A DNA stretch of 64,000 nucleotides, from assembly GCF_014839805.1 (NCBI RefSeq), contig NC_051116.1, positions 434,001 through 498,000 of the forward strand, given 5' to 3'. The notes below the pieces were generated by a model. The model did no database searches. It was not told the origin of the DNA and worked only from the letters and a program-made list of their open reading frames with translations. This document shows positions 43,739-57,642 of the stretch, piece after piece. Source of the DNA: Manduca sexta. Taxonomy: Eukaryota; Arthropoda; Insecta; Lepidoptera; Sphingidae. The translations under genes and the position numbers were made by a program. Position 1 is the first letter of the stretch; each line of letters opens with the position of its first letter.

Positions 43739-44328
43739 TTTACAATTATAGTTTTTTATTGTAAAATGTAGGTAGATATTGTAACTTTGACTTTTCGGAC
43801 TGCCTACAACCTCAGTCCACCTCGTGACCATGAAGGCTGCAGTCTTCAATACGTCGATAGAATATTAAAATATAAAAATACGCGGTAAAATTCGAAAAAT
43901 AGTTTTATTTTGATGTCTCTTTTTTTTACGCGGGGAAAAAACGCGTTATCAGAATTGAATTTGTTCAGCTAATTTGGTGTTGATTGTATTTATCTATAAA
44001 GTTGGTATGGAACCCTCGATGCGCGAATCCAACTGACACTTGTCCGTTTTTTTATGTTCGACTGACTAAATAAGCAAGTTTGAATTCAGTAAGACATAAT
44101 TCTAACGAACTCCAGCACCACAATTCTCATTATAGCTAGACTAGACTAACCAACAGACCTGTTGAACTTTGCCATTCCAATAAAAAAATGGAATATTTGT
44201 TTCGTGCCGGAAATCGAACCCACGTTCACTGATTCTCACGCGGCTCCCCCGCTGCGCCATTGCGTACAGACGCCTTCAAGGGCACCACTAAGCTTTCGTA
44301 CCATCATGTTGCCGCATACCTCACGTAG

Positions 44329-44344
44329 TAGCGCCATCTAGTAG
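44329..44344. promoter_or_regulatory. CTCF-like motif
   Basis: TAGCGCCATCTAGTAG resembles the reverse complement of the CTCF core. A related word, CCAGCGCCTCTGGCGG, is at 60590-60605. Motif evidence only; similar words are common in insect repeats. Confidence 0.3.
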
Positions 44345-46845
44345 CGTGAAAAGTGAAAGTTAGTCAGTTCAGTTTCGTTGTTGTAGTTTAACTTTGAGAG
44401 AATATTTTCATTAGTTGGTATTAATATGGTGTAATCAATAGTTTCTGATTAAGTATTTATAATTTGCTTACGTACTTACGACATTTTTTTAAACAAACAT
44501 TTAAAATCTAGTATAGATTTTGTAACAGAAAATGCATGTATGTAAATGACGTCATTGCAATTTTATAGTACACGTGCAAAAGAGACAGCAAGCTGTATGC
44601 ACCCATTCTTTCACATAACGAAAGCTAAAATATTTATTATTGCGTCATCTTGTAACTTATTAATGCTGTATTCGCGTACATTTTAGTTATATTATTTTAT
44701 TTTATTAAAATCATTAATTAATAAATAATGCAGATAGGTAAATAAAAAATAAAATTCTTAATTTTTATTGAGTATAACTTAATTACTAACTAATGATAAC
44801 GATGATATTTGCATATTTTTGGAAACACGTTTTTATCCTGTGATTGTTATCATTGTTAAGAATTTATTTAGTAGAATTAATTGGGATACAATATTAATAT
44901 TGCATATTATTGCAATAAAAGATTGGTTCGATGTAAGATGAGTCATATCTTGCTCGTCGCTTCGGAACGTATTGGACTTTCCATTCTAGTTAAATTATGT
45001 TTTGAATAATCTGTTATAGTGTAAAAAAATTACTCGCGGCCGCGGCCGTGTGAAAGGCTTCTCGATATAGAAGTACAAGTATATTTTCTCCAATAAAGTA
45101 TGGCCTATATCACAGTTTCCCCATTTCTTTTTGTCATAGGCCCCTTTCAAAAACTTGTTCCGGTATTTTTTTTAGTTTTCGCAGAGAAGCTTCTTTACAA
45201 GTTACAACTACCGGCCACCGTGCCTCTTACGTCTCCTATCAATATTATCTGCCTACATTGATAGTTGAAATCAAACATTTTAGTACTTTACTATAAAACG
45301 AGATCAATTTTCGTGGACCCCCGCTTACGAATTGAAGACCCTCATTTTTTGGTCGCGCCAATGTATACCTCCGTCAAGTCTCCTGTAGACCCCTGGGGGC
45401 CTGGACCACTTTGGGAATCAATGGCCTATATGTTAATGCAAGACATGGTCTAACTATGTGCCAAATTTCATCCAAATACGTTCAGCATTTATTGTTAAAA
45501 TGTTCAAAGTCCATTTTAGTTTTATATTTATTGGTAAGGTTAAATGATTAGTATGTATTTCTTTTTTACAGGTAAGTTCCAGACTCCAATATAATTGGGT
45601 AATAATTCGTACTTAATGATGGGTTCCAGTGACGAAGAGTGCGAATGACTTAAATAACTAGTTATCTAGAAATTATATGGAATTTAAATGACGTCACTTT
45701 TCTTCTCAGACTCGTAAGTGTCTCAATTCTCAGAAAAATAATAATTTTATTCAAAGTAATGTGTATTTAACAAGACTATAAATTCAATTTAAAAATGTAA
45801 GTAATAGATGTGTATTATAAACTATTTTTAGTTCGTATGAATTGAAGAACTAAATTTAAAAAACTCAAGACGAAAACTTGGAATGATAATAAATAGACAT
45901 AATTATTTAAAAGAAACTACTACATATTTACAGAACTGATTATGTTTATAAGACATTTTTGATTTGGAAGTCTGTGGCAAAGGAATATTACCGATTTCTC
46001 ACACTTCATACGATTTAGAATTTTAATGCGAAAATGAGCTTCGAATAGTTTATATCAGGTTAATATATTCTTTACGTGTACAAAATATGTACTTAATTTC
46101 ATACTTATTTAATAAGTACCTTTTTTGTGAATAAGTATTAATTAGATTCTGTACTTATTTATTATATTTTTGTTTCAAATAACACATAGCCATTACCGCA
46201 AAATAAAAAAAGAACGCGAACGATGCACATAATAGTTCTTTTTTTAAATTCAGATGTTTCAAGTCGTGTCTGATTCAATAACCGAAGTACGTGATTAATC
46301 TATACAATTGCTACCTTATTTCATAATTGACCTTCAAATTTTAAGAAAACAATGTTCCTTATTTGGCTGATACTTGACTACACGCGCCGATTTATGTTAT
46401 TGAAATAAATGTAGAGCTGTAGTTGTGCTAAAATTCATATCAACCGGTTTGAACCTGCTCCATTCGAAATAGTAGATATTATGAACGAACATATTTTGTT
46501 AAATACTTAACTCAAAAGTCTAAATACTAGACTCGAACAATATTTTTAAGTATTGTTTTTTAAAACTGTGTGCCGTTAGGAAAAATATTCAAATTCCGAA
46601 TTATCTATGGTTTATTTAACTTTAGATAAAAAGATTGTAGAGTCCTCTCGAGTTGAAAGAATTCAAAAAGGGAACGTATTGTTTGCTGGCAGGTTAAAAT
46701 GAATTAAAGAATTTGTAATTGGATTGTACGTTGCGGGAGGAAAAGTGAATCAATATAAATGAATTTTGAATTTGGAATGGCTTTGTAATATCCGCAAGCG
46801 GCTGACGCGCTGAGTCATTCGTTCGATGTACTGGTTGAGACGTGC
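44345..46845. other. AT-rich interval without gene
   Basis: No exon, no SINE and no defined MITE recognised. A patch at 45300-45480 (GGACCCCCGCTTACGAATTG) is more complex and resembles transposon-derived text but was not identified. Confidence 0.5.
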
Positions 46846-46853
46846 ACTGCGAC

Positions 46854-47294
46854 CAGTGTTGCCAGGGCCTTTGAGTCGTAAGTTACGTTTCGTTTCCTGA
46901 AATGTTACATTTTTGCTGCAAAAGTTACATTATTGTTTCTTTTTTTAATTTACGCGTTTTTGGACAAGCATTTCTGTAGCTACACACACGCACAGTCAAG
47001 CAAAATCAAGTTTTAGTATATGCAAAATGCGTTTCATTTTATCATGGCGAGCCATCTATAAGTGTGATATGGAGTGAAATACTTTTTAGACCCATCAGTT
47101 TTAGGTGCGTTCAATTTGGATGCGTTGAATAGAAATGCGTTCGTAAACTGTTTACAATAAAAAAAATTGTATTACAAATCTCGTTGTTCTCAAAAGTTAC
47201 GAAAATTGCCTTAAAAATAAAAATTACTTACATGTTACGCGAGGGGGTCAAAAGTAACGAAAAATGTAAGAAATGTAACCTTCTGGCAACACTG
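46854..47294. mobile_element. MITE-E, hAT-type, with perfect 8-bp duplication
   Basis: Ends are CAGTGTTGCCAG and CTGGCAACACTG, a perfect 12-bp inverted repeat. They are flanked by ACTGCGAC at 46846-46853 and 47295-47302. Length is 441 bp with no coding capacity. The 8-bp duplication and CAG...CTG ends place it with hAT elements. Confidence 0.9.
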
Positions 47295-47302
47295 ACTGCG
47301 AC

Positions 47303-49272
47303 GCGTAGCGCTTGTAATGCCGGTGTTGCCAATGTTGTATGTATATTTCCCAGGATGTGTGAAATATTAATGTGACATGTTTATGCTAAATTATGTCATT
47401 AATAAGATTAGATTTCGCCTTCAGATGAAGCTCTTAGATTATTGATATGATTTCATTTAAATGGTTTTTCATTTTGAATATATACATATATTTTTTTTAT
47501 TTATCATGTATATTGTTAAACGCTCTTTTTAGAGTATACATTATATTAGCAAAATAATTACAGAATACAATTTTAGACATTTTTTGACAACGTCCAACCA
47601 GAGAGAATAATAGAATAGTCGCCGCGTGACATATCTTCTCTTCTGCCAGCCTGCCCGCTCAACCGAATACTTCCGGAAACGCCCGATGTCATCTTAATTC
47701 TAATTCTTTGTTTTCATGTTGTTTCAAATTAAAGAGTTGCAAATCACTTGTCTCTATAATCTAAGGATTTTATTAACTATGTCTAAATAGATTCCTTAGA
47801 TATGGTAAGCTTCATCTGATAATAGTGCGTAACCCTCAATTGTACCTGGATTACGTGCGATGGAAGTTATACGTTACACCTTATAATACATACCTAATAA
47901 ATTAACCTGGAAAAAATATTGTTAGAGCTGAAATAAAATAATCACTTAAGTAAATATCAAAACAAAGACACGAATCCAAAAATACAAACATTTGCAATAT
48001 ATAATACATTTGAACAGTAAATTGTTATAGTTTTCTCTTTTACTTATTATGATATCTTTTCCCAAAACAAATGTTAATCTACCTAAGTAGTAGCAGTTTC
48101 TTTACCTGGCAACAACGGTCGTGTATGTGCATCTCCCTCGCACGAGCTATCTGCTCGCCGCTCCTTATATTTGCGGACAGATAGTTGAAGCTACGTAGAC
48201 GTAATCTCGTACCTTTCGGATGTTTTATCATATTGCTAGTTGCAACTTTAGCTTACAAAATCACCTCAGTATACATTAATAATGATAATTTAAATACAAC
48301 AATTCATTACGTTTAATAAGATAAACCATTATGCTGCGTGTAACACAAAATACCTATTAATTAAGTTAAAAATACAACTTCAATCGCCATTTTATTTGTA
48401 TTATTCTTCGTAACAGCGACTTCACGTATTTTGCGGCCAGCAACATTCCAAATTCAATTTCAATAATAATTAATACTATAAAGATTATTATTCAAAATGG
48501 CAGTTAATATTATTTTATCTTTATAATTTATTTAAAATTCAGTGTTCTCTTTACGAGCATGGATGTATGTTAATGAAATTGTTTAAGCAACGCACGGACG
48601 GTGAATGCTAAATGAGCTAGCTTAGAGATCGTTATATACTGCATTTTACAAGATAATTGTTTGAAATTGTTTATCTAATGGACGCTAGACTGCCGGTACT
48701 AATATCCTTTAACAGTGCTAAAGATCAATATAAAGTAGCTATCTAAAGCAAATCAAGGGAGGGCTAAAGATATTTCAACTTCCTCCGTTTTTTTTTGAGT
48801 AACGGTTTTTTCCATACGTGTATATTGCCTGTTAATTAAAATTATTATAAAAACCATTTACAATAATAAATAAAAATTGTTGTAAAAACCTGTTGTGTGT
48901 CTGGTGTTAAGATTTTCCGCATGTAGATATGTCTTGAATGAATTACTCTGAGAAAGATTGTAACAGGAAAACACTATAAATGGCAGAATCACGATTTCCA
49001 TAGCGGTATACTTTTGTAGTCGATGGTAAGATGGGCCGCGCCATAACAGCTGTTCTATTTTCAAAATTGAAATGTAACGTATCTTGCTCACTCTCCAATT
49101 TTAAACCATAATGTCATCGGATTAATTTGAAAATTTAAAAGGTAATTTTTTGAGAAACTGGTATAAGAAAAATAACATAATCTTATTTTTAAGTCTCTAC
49201 ATTTTAAATTGTGTGTCTAACGGATTCTATACCTGCCATCTTATTTTGTTGACGTTATCTTGTTTATTTTCA
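47303..49272. other. AT-rich interval without gene
   Basis: No exon recognised. GGTGTTGCCAATGTTG (about 47321) may be the remnant end of another hAT element. A GC-richer stretch at 47620-47690 is unexplained. Confidence 0.45.
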
Positions 49273-50017
49273 TCTATATATATAAAAATGAATTGCTGTT
49301 CGTTAGTCTCGCTAAAACTCGAGAACGGCTGAACGGATTTATCTTATCTTGGTCTTGAATTATTCGTGGAGGTCTAGGGAAGATTTAAAAGGTGAGAAAA
49401 ATTCGAATAATTGCCGGGAAAATCCTCAAAACAGCATTTTTCTATTTCCCATACAAACGTTTTCTAAATAAAATGGAGAGTCAATTTGTAATTTATTACC
49501 GCTGCATAAAGTTCAAATTCGCGTGCGCGTTGGAGGATCTAATATCGCGTTCTGAAACTCAACAAAAGTGAAAGTGAATCGCGAACGCGACAAAATTGCA
49601 TAGTCTCAAAATACATAGTACATAAATAGTGGTCGGCTTCGAGAAACTCAATTTTAGCTAACTTCAGTTGTTAATATAATATATAACTCAAAGGTGACTG
49701 ACAGTGATATATCAAGGAACAGCCCAAACCATTGGACGGATCGGGCTAAGACTTTACATGCATGAAGCTACTATGACGTAGGCATCCCCTAAGAAAGGAT
49801 TTTGATAAATTCTACCCTTAAGGGGAGAAAATAGGGGATGAAAGTTTGTATAAATGTTCTTAGATTTTCGACTGATTGAACTGAAATTATAGATTGGGGA
49901 TAAAATTAGTTTGAACCTATAAGTACCGGGAAAATATGTAGCAAGACTTTTATCAAACAGTGGAATTTTATCCTGGAAAACACCTTCACGCGGGCGAAGC
50001 CGCGAGCAAAAGCTAGT
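49273..50017 (+). mobile_element. Non-autonomous Helitron, complete
   Basis: The 5' end is TC (TCTATATATATAAAAATGAA) preceded by A. The 3' end is a hairpin CGCGG-GCGAAG-CCGCG (49989-50004) followed by GAGCAAAAG and CTAGT (50013-50017), then T. This gives the A^T insertion site, absence of terminal inverted repeats and short 3' hairpin expected of Helitrons. 745 bp and no Rep/helicase coding sequence, so it depends on a partner elsewhere. Confidence 0.85.
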
Positions 50018-52440
50018 TTAATTATAATTATTATAATAGTTCGCAAAGCAATTCTGTCTTCGTCGTTGTTATTCTATAATGTTAACTAATTAATGGCTTT
50101 ACTACTTTAAATAATATTTTGTTTATAATTTATATTAAATTTAACTATATTATTACTAAATAAGTTGCTCTGACATACTTTCAATGTGTAATATTAGACA
50201 AATATGATGTGAATTTTTTTATGGCTTTGACGCAATTTAAAAAAACACATCAATATTAATTTTAATTAAAATACGTGAAAGCAGGTAAAACATTTGATTA
50301 CATTCAAAGTCATATTCCTTGTACAAATAGGTTTTCTATAACACTTGTTTTTCGTAAGACGCCCTTGGGTATTGAAAGAGCGCGTACTTATTATGCGATT
50401 AACTGTTTCGCTCAGAGAGGTACATAACACGTGTCAAACTGCGTACCTATAGCGCTCCGATCATAAAAAAATATATTGCAACGAGTATTTAAATTTAACA
50501 TATTTAATCTTTTGACAAAATTTGGAGAAAAATTTACAAGAGAATAAAAACTTTTTGCAGTCTGACGTTCCCTTTGTTGTTGTATAAGATTATCGACTCT
50601 ATGGTTCATCAATTATATTACCTTTTTTACAGTTTCAAGTATTGTAACGTTCTCAGAAATCCAAAAAAAAAACATGTAAAACATTTAATAAAAGGTATGT
50701 CGGACTCTACGTAAGCTACTCGATTTATTTTCGGCCAAAAAAACGGTCCAGTGTTCAAGGTGTTCAAAATTCAAACTTCATACCATATAATCAATTAACA
50801 TATTGTCAACTCTCTTTATTTTAAAGGTTTTTTTACATTTTTACATATATATTTAAAAAAAACGTGCATATAAAATATAAAAAAAATAATTAACGTATAT
50901 TATTAATAAAACTTTGTCCGCATGATGATTGAATTATGAAACAATGATTAATCCAGTAACATTCCCAACCTGCAAACTCCATGAGTCACTCTGCGTCGAA
51001 CAGACAACAAATTCAATAGGTATACTTTTAATTTAGTATCATAACATTAATATTGAATATCGTGGAGTTAGATATGAAATACAGGGATCTTACCGGGTGT
51101 GAATTCCCGATGTCGACCTAAAAACGTGGTGTGACGTCATTATACGGATATTGAAGTCGCTGGCTGTACAACCAAGGATGCCCGATTCATCTAACCAAAG
51201 AGAAAAAAAATAATATAATGTAATGTATAAAACTAAAAAAGATAAGTTACTCTTCATAAAAATTACAAAGAAATAACATAGAATAATGAAGACGGTTTTC
51301 TAGAACACGTCATTCTGTATTAAAGTTTGCGGAAATTGCATATTTAAATAATTCTAATAAAATGAACGTTAATCAAAAAAGAGTTTCTGAACAAAGAGAT
51401 TTTGCTTTTTTCGCAATACACGTGAAATGTAAAAAAAGTCTAGTCAAAGTAGTTTCTGTATGTTAGCTAGGTAATTCTGCTGCTTTGTAATTTATACGAT
51501 ACACATACCACTTCATATTATCACTGTGATTCCGTTCTACTTACTAACAATCACTTGATTGTTATTTATGTTATTGTGATGCGTTCTCACCGTATTACAA
51601 TATTTAAAGTAGTATTATATTATTAATTAAATATAATTATGCTCTACCTTAATTACAATAACGTTAATTTCGAAGGTCATTATCCTTAAAATATTTTCAA
51701 AGTATCATATTTTACTAAGTACTTAAAATGTACGCACACCGAAGTGTAATTGATTTAATTATTTAAAGTAACGAATCACAAAATAGCTCAAGATAAACAA
51801 TGCGATATTTATGATAAGAATAATTAAAAACCTAAACACGTCAGCATATATATGCTCGTTTCATAAAGAGCGAAGGAAACCACGCCCGGGGAGCCATTTA
51901 TTATTTATTTATAGACGTGAAACGGCCAAAGAAGAAAGTCGTAGATTAAATAAAGGTCATAGATTTTTAAAGTTTGCACATGCAACCGTAACTGCAATGT
52001 TGCCCGAGCCGGTTTTAACATTGCGTTTGATTATGTGGCTGTATAACGTAGTAGGAAATTTTACGATGCACTACGAATTACATTATGTACAAAATAATAT
52101 TTACAATTCAACATGTAACAACCGTCTTTCCTGGACGAGAGGAAAACAAACTTGAACAAACCACTTAGCGACTCTATAATAATAAATTTTGAAAAGGCCA
52201 AAATCGAGAAAACGACACGCCATTATAATTACCCACACACGTAAATATAATTGGTAATATTATTATTGTTGCTGTTTGCGAAGCAATAACCGGTTTTCGT
52301 CAACTCTAACTGCTTTAAAATAACCAAGGGTAAAATTTTATTAAACATAGTAAACGTTTGAAAAGCCTGTCGCGTCGATGGTTCATTCCGCTCTCGGGCA
52401 GACTAGTTGTTGTGTCAGTGCCTCATAATAATTTGAAAAG
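50018..52440. other. AT-rich interval without recognised gene
   Basis: A chance-looking 114-codon frame lies at 51811-52155; it has no recognised motif and I do not call it a gene. Otherwise nothing seen. Confidence 0.4.
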
Positions 52441-52449
52441 AGAATTTTT

Positions 52450-52793
52450 ATCGAGCGCGCGTAATATCATTTGTTGAGAGCGGGAAATCGGACGTTCGCT
52501 TCTCGCGTTCCATTTTTAAATATTTTTCAATAAGACCTCGTTCGCACGCAGACTTTTTATAATATGACGAGAAGTACATTATTCTTCTTTTTAATAACAC
52601 CGGCCACTTGGTCTGTCGGATTGAAAAAATAAAATAAAAAAAACATGTTTTTCCATATTTAAAATTAGGATTCCTTTCCATTCGTTGTGAGCGAGTGGCC
52701 AAAGGAGCAGTGTTGCGTGCGCCGCTCGCGCGATCGGGGGCGCACTAGTGATCCTACAGAGTTTGACGTTTATCGCAATGATGAAAAACAAAA
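52450..52793 (+). promoter_or_regulatory. CpG-rich block, candidate alternative promoter and first exon
   Basis: Within very AT-rich DNA, 52685-52760 is CpG-dense (GTGCGCCGCTCGCGCGATCG). It leads to an ATG at 52778 (MMKNK) and a donor AAAA|GTGAGT at 52793/52794. An ATGGCGGTCGG word follows the donor at about 52844. This arrangement resembles the MADF start at 21 kb, so it may be an alternative first exon of that gene or of another gene to the right. No transcript evidence is available. Confidence 0.35.
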
Positions 52794-55060
52794 GTGAGTT
52801 TGATTATTTTACTGCTTTAATACCATTTTGTTTTTATTATCAAAATGGCGGTCGGTGTTATAATAATTGTGCCATTAGACGGTGATGTGTACAAAATCAT
52901 GAAATAAGCCGTGTATTTTCTAATTATAAAAACTGTGGCTGTTCCAAATTTGAAATGTGTATAAAATTAAAGATGTTTTGTGTACATATCGGTCGGCATG
53001 TTGGATGAGTCAGTGCATTTTTGGAAGCGTTTCATTATTTTATCTTTAATTTTATCATCATCCTATCTTATTTTACATTAACGAAGATAAATCCTTTAAT
53101 ATTTTGTAATTAATATTCATACATTTGTCAATTCTTTGTTAATCTTTATAATTTAAATACAAAATTACAAAAGAAGATAACTGGAACGTAACATTGTACG
53201 GAGTCTTAAGATAATATCCGAGTTATTTATAGTACAAGGCATTTGTGAAATTAATAGTTAAGTCGCCCGCGACGCAACGTAAATGTATATTTACTGTCTA
53301 TACCGTAATAATTACACCTTGAATTTATAACAACTAACGTCCAAATCCACTAAGGTAGAAAAACATATTTTATACACATCGACGTGTTATTTGCCTTTGA
53401 AATTAACAATTATAATTATATAGTAATTATTAAAACAATTTCCGTTAAATATTATTAATTAATGTGATTAATTTAAATTTATAATATCTGTTTCAGTTTT
53501 TGTTGTTAACTATAAACATGCACACGACTTATAAAATTGAGGTCACATTAATGTCGTTCCGCTAATATATGGTTGTATTTGTTTTATTGCGAATATGTAC
53601 TACATTTTGTTCACGACTTTGCTTAGATTATACATTTAGGCATCAAAAAAGTAGATAGGGGTAAAATTATTAACAATGACTCAAACAAAAATTATATTCT
53701 TTTATTTTTTGGTCCTTCGAGCCGGATTTGACCTCAAACGAGTTTTCCTGAACAGAGATTATTCTAAAGGAGCCAACACAATTTTTTGCTTCAATATAAT
53801 TCATTATACTACTAGTATGTTTATTGATATTAGTTAAAAACATTGGTAAATTGTTTTTAATAGGCAAGATAAAAGTCAACTAAGACAATCAATGCACATA
53901 CTGTTGAATGCACAGAAAATAAAATGGTTTAGCTTTATGCAACAAATATATTAAATAAGATTTTATCAGTCCGCCATTTTAATTTGAAATTTGATCTTTA
54001 TGATAAATGACTTCATCAAATAGGCTACTGTTTAATCAAGATACATATTTTAACATTCGTTTTAAAACGGCCAAGTTTTGAAGGTAAGGAAATAACTGTA
54101 TAATTTTGTTGATGTAATATTTAAATATTGACGCTTGTAATTTTTTAAAGGTAGGCAGCGGCGTATTTAGTGCACTGACACATTGTCGTCATAAGCCATA
54201 ACCTTCACCTGAAATAGGGGGCGAGCCTATGGGGCCTAAATTCCCTTCACGTAAAATTAAGAATGATGATGTAGTTTTGTTACTTACGTACTTAACTACA
54301 CAGATTTTTGGTGTTCTTTAAAAGTGTAGACTGACCAGGAAAATAGGACATCTCGCCATGTTGTGATAAAACATAGAACATTTTTTTTAGTAACTTTCAA
54401 ACGACAAAGCAGTCGACTCCGAAACATGTTGTTTTTCCTGGTCGGGTTGTACCTAATATCATATTAAATTAATGAAATAATTTATTATAGTCGATTCTTG
54501 CAAACCAAAAAAAGGGATATAATTTATGATGTCATTTGTCATTTTTGCTGGGCCTTGCAGTGTCTGGCACAAAATGAATGCATTGCAGTTGCTTTTGGTG
54601 ACGTGGCGTTTGCCGTCAAGCGAACGACTTGCGCGACGTACGACTCGCCGTTGAGTTATAATGAAAGTATTTTTTTTCACAAAAATATCTTTTCTTGAAT
54701 AGTTCTTGTGTGTATAGAATTTATTTTTCTATTTTTTTTTTATTTTTTATGCTTGGAACTTTAGAATGAGTCATAAAACAACTTTTCTGTTTTGTTTTTC
54801 CATCGATATAGTATTAATGGATTAATTTATAATGTGATTACCATAGCGTCGTGTTTGCCTTCGGTAAATTTTGATTGAAACGTACAAGTACTTGTGAATT
54901 AGCAGAACAATGCAATATAATATTAATACGCGGTAAATGCTATCAGTAATATATTGTTAAGTATTTCACAATGTTAAGTTATTTTGGCCTGTTAACAACG
55001 AAAAATGAAGCCGTTAAGGCTCAAGTGTGATTGTACTAATTAAATATGCAATTTCGATAT
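52794..55060. other. AT-rich interval without gene
   Basis: No exon recognised. It includes a fragment of a dispersed repeat shared with 16.4 kb (GACCAGGAAAATAGGACATC, about 54332). Confidence 0.45.
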
Positions 55061-55272
55061 GGGCATGATGTCTGAAAATGTAAAAAGTTCAGGAAATTAA
55101 AAAAAAAGTCTAAAGTATGAACTGTAAAAAAAATATATTATAGGGATACAATTTGGGTTCAATTAGCAATAAAAATTTAAAGAAGTTTTATTGTTATTTG
55201 TTATTATATATACATTTATAGATATTTAAAATTAATGAGGTTTGCCCTTTTCGAAATTTCATATTCAATCAA
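55061..55272. repeat. Dispersed repeat pair, copy 2
   Basis: Parallel to 43524-43738 (see there); diverged by scattered substitutions and small indels. Confidence 0.7.
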
Positions 55273-56984
55273 ATCTAGCATTTTGGAAGTTATATTATCC
55301 ATCTAGATAGTATACATTTATGAATCGTAATGTATCGATAAACTGTCCAGTCCAGATAGACCTATTGCTTATTTAATAGATTAAATAGGTAACAATTGAA
55401 ACGGTATTTTAGGATTTAAGTATTGCATGTATGAGTCCATGCGTACCAACGCAATGTTTAAAAATAGGTTTTTCAACGATAACTACATACACTGCAAGGC
55501 TAAATTAAAGTAATCATAAAAAGCAATGATATTGAACCTGTATTATTTTTAAATTCATAATTTTTGTCGTAAAAAAACTCCATATAAATATGTTTTTCTA
55601 AGACACGATGAAAATACAAATTTTCTATATGTGGAAGGGTTTATAGTTGTTCATTTAACTACGACCGAAACAAACCTGCGACGATTATGAATTCAAAACA
55701 ATTCAATTGAATCAACATTTGATATCACAACATCAGTGGATGATACACAAACATAAATAAATAATATTATCTATATAAATGAAACGATAGCTGTGTTTGT
55801 CGAAGGGGCACGTTATGGAGAATCTACTGGATAGATATTTTTTTTTATTCCTTGGAGTCTAAGGAAAGGAAAGGTCTAAGCATAAGGCGACTGATTTTTA
55901 AAAAAATATTTAATATAAATTAATTAAATATGTACATATTAAGTGAACTTCGGGTTACGGCAAATAAACATGAAACCTACAACTTTCTTCACAGAATATG
56001 AACTGAGTATAATTTTCAGGTTCGAGCGATTAATTTACAATAAAAAATTAAAATTAACAAATTAAAAGCAAAAAATAAATAATTAACAAATAAGAAAGGG
56101 ACAGGTGACAAATTAAGTATAAATAATACCTACGGATCAAATTCTAGCATCATAATAAACATGGTTTTTTGAGATGAGGCAAACAAATCGCGTTGTACGT
56201 TTCTTCACCCGCTTGAAGTGCTCTTTCTGTTGCAAGTCACGTAAAACACTATGACGCTAGCGCCATTTATTCAAAAATCAAATTAACAATCCATTGTTTT
56301 CTATGGGAGCAAGATACTGGTATAAAAATGACCCTGTGTTTTATCAAAGACGTGGCCTATCCGTGAACCAAATTTCGTTCAAACCCGTTTAGTTGTTTCT
56401 GTGTTTATTTCTAACAAACATAGTGACATCCAAATATCACAAACTTTCGTATTAATAATATTAGTGAGGTAAGATTATACAAAGATATGAAGTCATGGTG
56501 TATTTCTAAAAAAATTTAAACACTTCTAATATTAAGTTATGCACCCGGACTTATCCACAGTGTTGGACTACTTTCCCAACAGTGGGATAATTTGTAGCAA
56601 AAGAATAATATTGTTATATCACATAAATATAAACGGTAATTATTTTTTTTGTAATTGTATTTGGGTGGCTCACAGCTATCAAAAACAAACAAATATGAGG
56701 ACGAAATGAATACAATAGATGAGCTAATAGAATTGCAGGTCTCACCGTTTTAACGAATCTAAAATTTATAGAACTTTAAATTTCTTTAAATTTTCGGGAA
56801 GGGACAAAGCTTAACGCGACCGGAGTCACGTGCACGGCCAGTGTTACGGTTTACGCAACGATGGAATAAACTTACCTGCGAATGGCAGATGTCTTGAACT
56901 ACTTACTTTGTTGGTCGCGTAATACTTCTTAAATTGGCAGGTTATTTACGGTATAATGTTATTTTATTTAGCGTTGAATTTTTT

Positions 56985-57100
56985 TTATTGCTTTGAATGA
57001 CCAGGCAAGCTTGCCGTTCGTCTGAAGGTAAACTATAACCGGCTGTAAACAGTAGCAACACCATCTTGAATTACAAAGTATTGTTTGATATTCCACTAAA
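56985..57100 (-). mobile_element. Repeat family 4 fragment (minus)
   Basis: TTGCTTTGAATGACCAGGCA, AGCTTGCCGTTCGTCTGA and CCATCTTGAATTACAAAGTA match the first third of 10190-10520 read on the plus strand. Confidence 0.65.
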
Positions 57101-57325
57101 TACAGTTTAACGTTATATTGCTATGTGTTACACTTCTTAAGTTTGGTAAATGAAATTCATTTATGGGTTAAAAATAAACGGAAAATGGTATCATTAACGC
57201 GCTTAAAAAAAATTATCAAAATATTTTTTTTAAGTCTGGCAATGTATCACCTCATAAGTGGATGTTTTCTATGGACAAAAATTAACACAAAATTGTAATT
57301 ACTACCACTAAATTCGCTATGTTAA

Positions 57326-57642
57326 GGCGATACCTCAAGGTCCATTTTCATACATTTTGTTTCGGCTTTAATCTGGGTAACTAAACAAGTATTGGCAAGT
57401 AAAGAATTTAAATTCACGTCTAGTAAGTAAAGAATTTAAATTCACGTCTAGTAAATTTAATATGACGAAATTTTAAAGGCAGAAATATCCATGATTATTA
57501 ATTATTTTTACGTTTTTCTTTCAACTGCGAGAACTAATCACTAACTAGACGTGAATTTAAATTCTTTACTTGCCAATACTTGTTTAGTTACCCAGATTAA
57601 AGCCGAAACAAAATGTATGAAAATGGACCTTGAGGTATCGCC
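57326..57642. mobile_element. MITE-C with perfect 99-bp inverted repeats and TTAA flanks
   Basis: Left arm 57326-57424 and right arm 57544-57642 are exact complements over 99 bases (outer end GGCGATACCTCAAGG). TTAA flanks both sides (57322-57325 and 57643-57646), the target duplication of piggyBac-type elements. Just inside the left arm, 28 bases (57397-57424) are duplicated in tandem at 57425-57452. No ORF. Exact arms suggest a young copy or recent arm homogenisation. Confidence 0.93.

Noticed and set aside
51811..52155. 114-codon plus-strand frame starting MIRIIKNLNTSAY
   Set aside because: No recognisable domain, AT-driven composition and no splice or promoter context. Length alone is not convincing in 64 kb.
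52448..52702. 84-codon minus-strand frame
   Set aside because: Random composition and overlap with the CpG-rich block; no motif.
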